Shown here piece by piece: positions 56,381 to 64,000 of a stretch of DNA of 64,000 nt. The translations under genes were made by a program, and so were the position numbers. The stretch is taken from positions 223,200 to 287,199 of the forward strand of contig DASSIM010000023.1 in assembly GCA_035691865.1 (NCBI GenBank). Direction: 5' to 3'. Origin of the DNA: Nitrosopolaris sp035691865 (lineage in GTDB: Archaea; Thermoproteota; Nitrososphaeria; Nitrososphaerales; Nitrososphaeraceae). Each line of letters starts with the position of its first letter. Positions within the stretch are counted from its first letter, which is position 1. The notes under the pieces were generated by a model. It had not been told where the DNA came from. It ran no database searches and saw nothing but the letters and a program-made list of their open reading frames with translations.

Positions 56381-57578
56381 GAGTATTTGATACTAACAGT
56401 CTGAACATCCAATGTTCAATAATCTGAGGTTGTGAGTGAGGGAGAAATAGGATTTTCATCCCGGAGAGAAAAATGATGCCCATGTGCAGTAGCAGTTCCA
56501 ATGCGCAGTAAAGATTCAATGATGTCGCGATGCTCGTGATGCAGAAGAGTATCTACCCTCTTGGCAATTCTCTCATTCTGCCTATTTTCGCGGATAAGCC
56601 ATATTTTTTTTAGATTTAAAAAAATACATTATAAGAGGCATTTGAGATATTGAATTATGTTTAAAGTAGGATTATTAATTGAGGGTTTCTACTCCCATTT
56701 TCTTATAGCCCGCAATCACGTGAATCAGAAGGTAACTTCTGGGCATCCATAAGTACTAGTCAGGGTCATAACAAGTAAATTGACGAATAAAGAATCCTAC
56801 GCTGAGACGAATTTTGGTAGTGAAATATGATGATATTAATCTGGTATTCCTTCGACCTATTAATAATAGACATAATAATGCCAGTATTGAACTTGATCTA
56901 TATCATGAAATTAGAAGTATAGAATTTAAATTAAGAATTATTATTTTTGCAGCTGCTAAGTCTATTACTGAAATTTTAGAAAGAAGTATAAGATAGGGTT
57001 GATGATAATTGGATTGATCTTCAACGGATCGGAAATGAAAACATTATCATAAGTACTATCAATTGAAGTTAATTAGAGTACAGACACGTGGCCCGAGAAT
57101 GACAAAGGTGGATGGCTCAGAAAAGGGATGTGTCAAGATAATTTCGGATCTTCTTGCTGAGTCTTGTTTATGACAAAATTGTTGACCGAGATACGCAAAA
57201 TAGTAAAGGAATCACGATATTAACCGAATCATTTTGCGAATTTCGTTGGACAATGAATATACGTTGTTATTGATCATGATTCATAATAGTTTTATTCTTA
57301 AGCAAAAGAAGGAATTTTCAAGATCTGATCGCTGCCGCCGTTATCATAATAATTATGACCTCATTGTTACCAATCATAGCATACGGAGAGCTTCAATATC
57401 TCACTAATCAATTACCTCCTTCAAATCATTACGGAGCTTAAATCAGTGGCGGCATTCCATGCGGCAGTACTACTAATAAGTAAGTAGTAATAAAAGTAGT
57501 AATTCTATCTTTTGATCATACGGTACTTGAATTACAAGAATTGTTACATTAACTGAATATCTCTGTAAAGCAGGCAAA
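56381..57578 (+). other. Gene-poor region with scattered remnants
   Basis: A 60-codon TTG-started frame at 56814-56996 and a short frame around 57340-57441 (hydrophobic AAVIIIIMTSLLPIIAYGE, then a stop, like a signal peptide of a lost secreted protein) are the only protein-like pieces. Neither is convincing as an intact gene. Confidence 0.35.
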
Positions 57579-57797
57579 ATGTACGTTAATACAATAATGA
57601 CCTCAATCTCAGATGCTTACTTGTCAACAGGGGTTCTTCAGAAATACATTCTCATCTATCAAGATAGCGAGTGTGACATCAGAGGATTGAAGATTGTTCA
57701 AGATGCAACATCAAAGAATGATGTGTTCTCTAATAATCAATTAGTAAATTCAGCAGCGTCCACGAAAAATAAGTCTGTAGAGCACATGTGCTGGTAG
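57579..57797 (+). CDS. Hypothetical small protein, 72 aa
   Basis: ATG-started frame (MYVNTIMTSISDAYLSTG) without recognised domain. Downstream of the decayed secreted-protein piece. May be spurious. Confidence 0.3.
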   Translation: MYVNTIMTSISDAYLSTGVLQKYILIYQDSECDIRGLKIVQDATSKNDVFSNNQLVNSAASTKNKSVEHMCW

Positions 57798-57987
57798 GTC
57801 TGAATAAGTGTAGAAATGATTTAGATTCAGAAATTCAGTATTGATTCCCCAGAAGGCTTACTATACTGAGAATCGAATAAAATAATAAACAAAATCAAAT
57901 CGTGAAAATTGTGAGAAGGAGTGTTAAACTATCCTACAATTATAATCCTAGCAGAGTTCATAGATCCATCCTGTCTTTCGCTGCGAA

Positions 57988-58233
57988 TCATTTACCGTTT
58001 GCATTGGAAGTTGATCCACTGCTACTTGTATGGCTGCTACCGTGAAACTCTTTATCATAACAACCGTTTACATCAGCTATATTGAGTTTTCCAGATTTAT
58101 TGGCAATTTCAGTCACGCAATTAAAGTACCGCTTTAACGCGAAAGCTGGAGAAACGAAAGCACTTGCTATTATCAGGGACAATGCTGTCGCGATAGCAAT
58201 GACTTCTAGAAACACAGACATTTTTGCATTCAT
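57988..58233 (-). CDS. Small secreted protein, 81 aa
   Basis: A signal peptide (VIAIATALSLIIASAFVSPAFA) precedes a short mature part with two Cys (FNCVTEIANKSGKLN and VNGCYDKEFHG) and a Ser/His/Gly tail. The pattern recurs among small exported proteins in Thaumarchaeota. Function unknown. Confidence 0.7.
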   Translation of the reverse strand: MNAKMSVFLEVIAIATALSLIIASAFVSPAFALKRYFNCVTEIANKSGKLNIADVNGCYDKEFHGSSHTSSSGSTSNANGK

Positions 58234-58410
58234 TGATTTGTGGTGTAAACTTATGATTTATATGAAATGTGACTGACAATATAATAACAAGATTCGGGTT
58301 ACTTAATCTCTTAAATTTTACATCTAGTGTCTTATTATAAACTAACATGTCGTCAAGGAAACTTTTTTCGATGACAGATTATATGACTCAAATTTAGAGT
58401 CAAACGGCAT

Positions 58411-59418
58411 TTAGAGCCAGTCTGAATGAATTGGGACATACACTCTCTTCCTTGCATCGTCAAGACTATTTCTTCCAACTATTAAGCCTTGGGCTTTCAG
58501 CTCATCAATCGCCACTTGGACCGTTCTTCTAGGCAGGTGGCTCAGACTTATTAAATCACTCTGTTCAATAGGATGCTTTGTTTTAATAATATAATAAATG
58601 AATTTTGCAGCAGGGCCACCCTCTGGATCCTTACGCAAATATGACACACCAAAAGCTGCTTTCGAAAGAAATCCTCGTCGTTGAGATTCGACTGATGCGA
58701 CGGATTCTGGATGAATTTCAGCTAAATTTACCCGTTGCCCAAACTCTGCAATCAGAGCTGATTGTTGTGACTCTATAGGAGCCTCGAATATGAAAGTGCT
58801 GGGTGGAAATTTTGCCGTTAATGCTCCGATAAGGTTCCATTTTATGAGACTTTTTTCATCATAAATTCCTACGCTGACTCCTTCGTTTGCCTCAAGCACC
58901 ACCTTTTTGGATCCTAATTTTAAGGCATCACCGATTTTATACGATATTTCTTCGGCATTCAGTTGATGTCTAGGATCTTTCCTTCCAACTTTCCATTGAA
59001 CATTAATATCGAGGGAAGTTGCCATATCCATAATCTTCGTCTTACGTTCCATACTTATGTCAGCGCTATTTTCGCCAATCTCTATTGTGTCAAATCCAAT
59101 ACCGGCTGCCTCTTTCGCAAGTCTTTCAAATGAATGTTCCAAAATTGCGAATTCGGTAATTGTACTTCCTGTGGAAACTTCTACGCCTAGATCTTGATAG
59201 AATTTAATTTTCCGTTTCAATAAAGTATCGGAGGCGAGCAACGGGAGCGCGCCATGAATCTTGACTACATCTATGAATGGTGCGAGTATCTGAAAGTTCT
59301 CTTTGTCAAGGCCTTGAAACCTATCTATAACATAAGTAAGCCCCTCTTTTCTTGGTTTTTGTGAGTCCAGCCTGTTTTTAGCCAAATCCTTCAGCAAATT
59401 GGAATACTGAAAATGCAT
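58411..59418 (-). CDS. ComA-like (phosphosulfolactate synthase) domain fused to winged helix
   Basis: Residues 1-255 resemble ComA TIM barrels: DVVKIHGALPLL, a KIKFYQDLGVEVSTGSTITE block, FDTIEIGENSADIS, and WKVGRKDP. Residues 270-335 are a winged helix (DLISLSHLPRRTVQVAIDEL, GLIVGR). ComA normally makes 2-phospho-3-sulfolactate for coenzyme M; AOA have no methanogenesis. The fusion suggests a transcription regulator with a metabolite-binding barrel. A TATA-like run lies just upstream of the ATG. Confidence 0.8.
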   Translation of the reverse strand: MHFQYSNLLKDLAKNRLDSQKPRKEGLTYVIDRFQGLDKENFQILAPFIDVVKIHGALPLLASDTLLKRKIKFYQDLGVEVSTGSTITEFAILEHSFERLAKEAAGIGFDTIEIGENSADISMERKTKIMDMATSLDINVQWKVGRKDPRHQLNAEEISYKIGDALKLGSKKVVLEANEGVSVGIYDEKSLIKWNLIGALTAKFPPSTFIFEAPIESQQSALIAEFGQRVNLAEIHPESVASVESQRRGFLSKAAFGVSYLRKDPEGGPAAKFIYYIIKTKHPIEQSDLISLSHLPRRTVQVAIDELKAQGLIVGRNSLDDARKRVYVPIHSDWL

Positions 59419-59682
59419 TCGGCATTATATATAAAGGACAGCTCGTCTTATTGAAAGATATAATGAAGAATTGCTCTTTCTTATGCTAACGTTAGTCCAA
59501 GTTAGCCCAAAAAAAAGGACAGTTGACAGACTGAGTCTTTGTTTTAAATAATATGCAAAAAATTAGATCTGCATAAACTGTGTTATCAATACATTGATGG
59601 CACTATCGTGCTGGATTGGTTATCGCTCAGGGGATGTACTTAAGCTAAACTGACAAGGCGATCAGAATATTATGGTCTTCTT

Positions 59683-60069
59683 TCAGGCCGTCTTGATTAT
59701 AATTTTACCGCGCATTGTTATGGGATGCAAAGAACAATAGTATTCAAAAATTCCGGATGACTTTGATGCAATCGCAGTCGTAAAATCCTGTTCGGGATAT
59801 AAGTAGGCTGTATTTATATTCAATTTATCGACGATCAAATCATGTCTTACAAAGTCCTTATTCAACACCACGACTTTTTCTGGAACGTTTACTGTTCCAA
59901 TAATGTCTGGGTTAGTCCCGTTGAACATATTATCTTGTGCAACGAGTAATATTCCCTTGATATCATTAGTCGTAGATACCTTTGAAGGATGAGTGAAATT
60001 GCCTATTGCCCAAATGACGCCGACGGTGACAAAAGATATCGCGATTATAGCAATTATATTATTGAGCAA
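59683..60069 (-). CDS. Membrane-anchored cupredoxin
   Basis: N-terminal anchor (IIAIIAISFVTVGVIWAIG) and a blue-copper domain with His in FVRHDLIV and Cys-His-Met in YYCSLHPITMRGK. The spacing between His and Cys is short, like plastocyanin. Likely external electron carrier. Separate from the cupredoxin at the left end and not closely similar. Confidence 0.88.
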   Translation of the reverse strand: MLNNIIAIIAISFVTVGVIWAIGNFTHPSKVSTTNDIKGILLVAQDNMFNGTNPDIIGTVNVPEKVVVLNKDFVRHDLIVDKLNINTAYLYPEQDFTTAIASKSSGIFEYYCSLHPITMRGKIIIKTA

Positions 60070-60420
60070 GTTAGCATTTTGAGAAGAGAAACCAGTTAAA
60101 TTCTATTCTATTCCTCTTAGATAAGCTATATCGTGATATTATGATCTTCTATCATTGGAAGGTGTTTATGAGCTGAATAGAAGAGGAAAGTGTATTCTTG
60201 CAACTGGAGTGAGACGACTTCTTGATTACCCGCATGCATCATTACCGTGAATAATTGTTACCGACATTCTACTTGAGTTTTCACTCTAACTATCCGATTC
60301 CGCATTAACGCCTTGTAGTGTAGTTGCTGCAGCTAGTTCGAAGCAACTGCAGTATAGCAATTTATGATGAAAATTCTTTTGACGAGCCGCTAGAACAAAA
60401 CAAGGCAACAAAACGCAAAG
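60070..60420 (+). other. Non-coding gap
   Basis: About 350 bases with no frame. An imperfect inverted repeat (GTTGCTGCAG ... CTGCAG ... GCAA) lies near 60320-60360. Confidence 0.35.
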
Positions 60421-60846
60421 TCAAACGGATAAGTTACAAGACTTAACGTTTTGTAAAAAAATTTGCTTGTATTTCTCGTAAGTATCATGTCCGCCTGCGA
60501 AATTACTTGAACAAGCCGTACAAATGCAATACTCGTCAGGGTTGAATCTATGATCACATTTACTTAGAAATGAACATTCTTGGCAACCGGTTTTGCCTCC
60601 GCATAAATAGCAGCTTAGATCAATAATTTGCGAAGAGTGGATCCGTGAAGCAAGTGTCCCATCACTTATATTATGGGGCACTACAGCCTCCTCTTTCGTA
60701 TGTTTACATTTCAAATGCTTAGCTGCTTTTGCAATATCAGACCAAAAAGCTCTACCAGGTGGGACCTCTTTGCCACAATGATAACAATTCCTTCTAAATG
60801 TAATTAAAATCTGAACCCAATCATTGGCTAGTATTTCTCCGGACAA
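60421..60846 (-). CDS. Cys/His-rich protein, 141 aa
   Basis: Four zinc-knuckle-like groups: CYHCGKEVP, then HLKCKH, CYLCGG with CQECSFLSKC, and CICTAC. At least ten Cys in total, suggesting three metal sites. Soluble. No known family. ATG start MSGEIL. Confidence 0.6.
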   Translation of the reverse strand: MSGEILANDWVQILITFRRNCYHCGKEVPPGRAFWSDIAKAAKHLKCKHTKEEAVVPHNISDGTLASRIHSSQIIDLSCYLCGGKTGCQECSFLSKCDHRFNPDEYCICTACSSNFAGGHDTYEKYKQIFLQNVKSCNLSV

Positions 60847-61763
60847 ACAATATGCGAATCCTCAAATCCTTAAAAACCGTTTCAAGTCAAAAATGTTGGT
60901 CTTAAGAACATATTTTTTTGATCACCTTGAAGTCTCGTTAAGGGTTCTGGAATAGCTTTCTACCATACTCAAAATAGAAGTTGGGACATAAACTTAACTA
61001 ATCTTACTCTAGAAATTACTAGCAAAAGACAAGTGTGCATCTCCTTCGAGATCCAACAAGGCTTAAAAAAGCATCGATAAATTTTACAATATATTTTTGT
61101 TAGCCTCTCTGCACTTGTTTTAGATGCTAACCTGTATATTTGAGGTCACGTTTACATATGGGAGATATTGTCAGAAAACTTATAGAATCCTTTAAGAAGG
61201 ACAGAAAGCAATGACTCGTCATAACCAAATTTCAAACGAAATGAAATGTAGGAAAGCAAAGAAAAAGGCCCTTAGACGCTTATTCGGCTTAACTTAAAAT
61301 TGTAGAGAGGGGAGAAACATTCTGTAGCACTGCTTCAAACTCTTCTTTTGCGCAAAGTGTAATGCCCTAGTCATCCAAACTTTTATGATATTCGATGAGA
61401 TAGATCTTGACATGGTGCAAATTACCTCGAATTGAGCAATCTTTAGGTTTGACAGGACCACATTCGGAAACAAGAACAGTCTGGTCGACGATCATTTACG
61501 TAATAATTTCTAGTCTAAATCATCAGGTATTCTATTGTTAGACTTGGCATAAGCTTTGAAGCAAAATTAAAAGAGGTTGATATATATCAAATAGCATAAA
61601 GAAAAAAAGACGAAAGCGTACATTAGCCAATCTAAACGAATTGATAAACTTTGTCTCAATAAAGCCAATAAATGTGCATCCGTTCTAAATTAAGCAGTGA
61701 GATTTTATAATTCACATATTAGCTTTGTTTTAAAACTCCTAGCTGGCGAGGCCGGACGTCAAG
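60847..61763 (+). other. Long gap without a supported gene
   Basis: More than 900 AT-rich bases with many stops in all frames. Only an 18-codon frame from 61158 (MGDIVRKLIESFKKDRKQ) looks ordered, too short to call. Confidence 0.4.
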
Positions 61764-62080
61764 CATGCTCAAGAGAAATTTCAATTGGAGGGCGTCGAGG
61801 TCTCGGTAATTGGACAAGCCACATGGATGATCGAAGGAGGTCGTGGCTTATGGAGAAGCTCGTTGCCGAAGGTCTAGTCCGGTTCATCGGTATCAGCAAC
61901 TTTGACAGGGAAGAGCTAAAGGATTCTAAGCGTTCCCTCAAAAAACTCTATCATCTGGAAGAACTTGGCATCGAACGACGCCTCCTACGACAGGAGCATC
62001 CATACAATAACAATAGTGAAAGGCGATGGTTGGGATTATAGTGGTAAATCAGCATGGATGGCGAATGAAACTTCGCAATG
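61764..62080 (+). pseudogene. Aldo/keto reductase remnant with internal deletion
   Basis: Frame 1 from 61764 reads EKFQLEGVEVSVIGQATWMI, the N-terminus of an AKR. It then joins directly, in another frame, to WLMEKLVAEGLVRFIGISNFDREEL, which in intact AKRs lies about 120 residues later. A further shift gives LASNDASYDRSIH before decay. The NADP-binding C-terminus is absent. Catalytic Asp/Tyr/Lys are in the deleted part. Confidence 0.7.
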
Positions 62081-62599
62081 AGTAGATAACAACTTCTATT
62101 GTCTCTCATGCAATGTCACCTTTGCCAACAATCCGTTCCAATACAGGCATCACGAAGAACAATCTAACAAATCCTAATGAGCTAGTCTTGCTAAATTATC
62201 ATGCATCAACGTCAATTTAACAACCCAAAACTGCAGACACTCTGATTGCGACGTACGAATTGAACTATGAAAAAGGAAAAATAATAGCGCTAGCCAATAG
62301 TAAGTTTAACAATTTCTTGATAACTTGTTGGTGAAATATGCACCAAAGTCTACATTTTCGATACATCCGATCAGATGATTGTGGAATTTCAGAAAAGAGT
62401 AAAAGGAAGTCTTCACCATTGTCGTATTCTTTATCGTGAATTACTATATCTTCGACTAGTCTGGAACATATAATTAATAATATCTCCTCCTATTATTAAC
62501 CACGCCTCCTATTATTGAGGCGACAAGGTAATGCTCTTGAAAAAGAGCTACGCGGTCATTCGAGAATGGTAGTATAAGGATTATGGTACTGCCTGGGCT
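62081..62599 (+). other. Non-coding region with short repeats and hairpin
   Basis: A 12-base direct repeat CCTCCTATTATT occurs at 62486-62497 and 62505-62516. A perfect hairpin GCTCTT-GAAA-AAGAGC lies at 62533-62548. It sits beyond the 3' end of the DsbA-like gene (62600), so the hairpin could end that transcript, but no T run follows. Confidence 0.5.
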
Positions 62600-63337
62600 C
62601 TAACTAACCGCCATTAATTGATTTATCGCATTCTCGAATACATTGTACGGCTGACTACCAATAATTTCAACTGGTCGCTTGCCATTTGCCAGAAAAATAA
62701 AGCTTGGTGTTGCATTAAGACCAATGTTCAAAGCAAGATTGAAGTTATCGGCAACTACCCCTGCATATTTACCAGACTCGAGACACTGAGAGAATTGCTT
62801 AATGTCTCCAATACCTACATTATTTGCAAACTGCTTTAGGCTATCTTTCGTAACCCACCCTGTATTTTCTCCCTTCCATTTGTTGTACAGCTCGTCATAG
62901 TATTGCCAGTATTTTCCCTGATCAGCAGCGCAGTAAGAGGCTTCTGAAGCTAAAGTAGACGCTCTATCAGCTGGCAAGTCATTAATAGGGAAATCTTTGA
63001 ACAAAAACTTAACCTTGCCAGTCTTTACAAAATTTGTCACGATTAGATCCTTGGTATCTGAATGAAACCTGTGACAGTATGTACATTGATAATCGCCAAA
63101 TTCGACCAATGTTATAGAGGCATTATTGTTACCTAATGCAGGAGCTTTTGAAATAGTGGCGGTAGATATTTTTTGAATTATTGCGCTGGTAGTTTGTGGT
63201 TGAACTAGATCTTGAGTATGTTGGGCCGGCCCAAATTTTGAGGATATAGTTCCACTCAATATGCCTCCGGTCATAATGACTGCGAATGCTCCACCTAAAA
63301 CTATCAAGATTTTCCGCCGGCTCCTTTGTGATTTCAT
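62600..63337 (-). CDS. DsbA-like thioredoxin-fold protein, membrane anchored
   Basis: A basic start and one hydrophobic helix (ILIVLGGAFAVIMTGGILSG) anchor the protein outside the cell. The thioredoxin domain begins near residue 70 with FGDYQCTYCHRFH (CTYC active site); the cis-Pro lies in NATPSFIF. Likely thiol oxidase or isomerase for exported proteins such as cupredoxins. Length 245. Confidence 0.92.
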   Translation of the reverse strand: MKSQRSRRKILIVLGGAFAVIMTGGILSGTISSKFGPAQHTQDLVQPQTTSAIIQKISTATISKAPALGNNNASITLVEFGDYQCTYCHRFHSDTKDLIVTNFVKTGKVKFLFKDFPINDLPADRASTLASEASYCAADQGKYWQYYDELYNKWKGENTGWVTKDSLKQFANNVGIGDIKQFSQCLESGKYAGVVADNFNLALNIGLNATPSFIFLANGKRPVEIIGSQPYNVFENAINQLMAVS

Positions 63338-63707
63338 ATATTTCTAATTATTCATATCCCCTTCAATAAGCTATCTGCGACAAGATGGATCTTCATGGCA
63401 CTATCGCAGTTTATCGTAGTTTTGTGCTTAACCAAGTCAATCACCTTGAATTTTATTTATTTAGCTATTGAGAACCAGATTCTGATAGTATTTAGTTATA
63501 TTCAAAAGAGCTGAAGAGAGAATTTAGTACAACAATCACTTATACACGTACATAGTTAGGCTTGTTAAATCACATACATAATAATGAGTAAAACTCATGA
63601 TAACTAATCGTAGTACAAGTAACGAATCCATGTAAATACTTAGTCGTCTTTTCATCGATTAATTGAAACTAATTTCGAAGCGAATAGCAAAAACAACAAA
63701 TTATCGC
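63338..63707 (+). other. Intergenic promoter region
   Basis: AT-rich stretch between divergent DsbA-like and discoidin genes. No frame recognised. Confidence 0.4.
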
Positions 63708-64000
63708 ATGAAGAGAGCGATGACCTTATTTTTAATGACAGCACTTTTATTCTCTATAGTAAGCGGAGCCATTTCGCACATTAACACAGCACAGAAAGCG
63801 AATGCCCAATTCTCAAACACTGCCACCGCCTCCTGTCAAAAATTATCAATCGCTAGTATAACAGCCAGCGGCAATGACGGGAATGTACCTGCAAATGTCT
63901 TGGACAATAATCTTGGCACCAGATGGTCAAATCTAGGTGTTGGTTCATTCATTCAGGCTGATTTAGGTGGACAAAAGACTATTTGCAGTGTAGATATTGC
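63708..64000 (+). CDS. Secreted discoidin-domain protein, cut by window edge
   Basis: ATG at 63708 followed by a signal peptide (KRAMTLFLMTALLFSIVSGA) and an F5/8-type C start: SIASITASGNDGNVPAN, VLDNNLGTRWSN, FIQADLGGQKTICSVDI. The order SCxxL ... TRWS ... QxDLG ... ICxV matches the C-terminal domain of the protein at 55406, but here the domain follows the signal directly. Incomplete at the 3' end. Confidence 0.85.
   Translation, partial: MKRAMTLFLMTALLFSIVSGAISHINTAQKANAQFSNTATASCQKLSIASITASGNDGNVPANVLDNNLGTRWSNLGVGSFIQADLGGQKTICSVDI

Noticed and set aside
1..64000. CRISPR array, rRNA genes or intact insertion sequences
   Set aside because: No regularly spaced repeats, rRNA cores or transposase motifs were seen.

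Overview
The window reads as a chromosomal segment of an ammonia-oxidising archaeon of the Thaumarchaeota (Nitrososphaeria), most likely the soil order Nitrososphaerales (Nitrososphaera/Nitrosocosmicus-like). The evidence is the gene set: archaeal GatD/GatE, RfcS-GINS-MCM, HerA-NurA, Hel308, ribosomal proteins L15e and L13e, an archaeal SRP RNA, diphthamide synthesis (Dph2), the AcnX-type phosphomevalonate dehydratase of the archaeal mevalonate route, membrane-anchored cupredoxins, a half-size heme A synthase, a DnaJ-ferredoxin fusion, BluB and PII. Base composition is moderately AT-rich (about 40% GC by eye). Many starts are TTG or GTG, and TATA-like boxes sit close to starts.

Layout. 0-6.4 kb: cupredoxin and CtaA, then a minus-strand run nadM, small conserved gene, gatD, gatE. 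6.4-9.7 kb: rtcA followed by queC-queE-folE, the front end of preQ0/archaeosine synthesis. 9.7-13.8 kb: zinc ribbon with acidic tail, then rfcS diverging from a GINS-mcm pair. 13.8-17 kb: class III cyclase, DUF2024, response regulator and low-density DNA. 17-19.8 kb: remains of an integrated element beside tRNA-Val, with a tyrosine recombinase carrying two +1 frameshifts and a TOPRIM fragment. 20-28 kb: orphan DNA methyltransferase, bluB, a membrane-bound PDE-like HD protein, smc. 28-34 kb: orphan oligopeptide ABC ATPase, 2-hydroxyacid dehydrogenase, L15e, sugar nucleotidyltransferase, RelA/SpoT-type HD protein and a basic/acidic disordered protein. 34-37 kb: DnaJ-ferredoxin, a decayed PfkB kinase and a short 4-OT gene. 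37-41.4 kb: PII, HerA-NurA with two palindromic operator-like sites, and two winged-helix genes. 42-46.9 kb (minus strand): radical SAM, folP, dph2, SRP RNA, TtuA-like thiolase. 47-53 kb: Lrp regulator, zinc ribbon, AcnX small and large subunits, hel308, GPT-type glycosyltransferase. 53-64 kb is looser: pentapeptide-repeat protein, L13e, secreted discoidin-domain proteins, ComA-like protein fused to a winged helix, cupredoxin, Cys-rich protein, aldo/keto reductase remnant and DsbA-like thioredoxin.

Together these cover replication and repair, translation and tRNA modification, isoprenoid and cofactor synthesis, and redox proteins outside the membrane. The most unusual items are a possible archaeal cyclic-nucleotide module (a divergent class III cyclase plus a protein whose metal-site spacing matches eukaryotic class I phosphodiesterases), a ComA-winged-helix fusion, paired palindromes at the nurA start, and several decayed genes (integrase, TOPRIM, PfkB, AKR, and the N-terminus of the TtuA-like gene). 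No CRISPR array, rRNA or intact transposon was seen.
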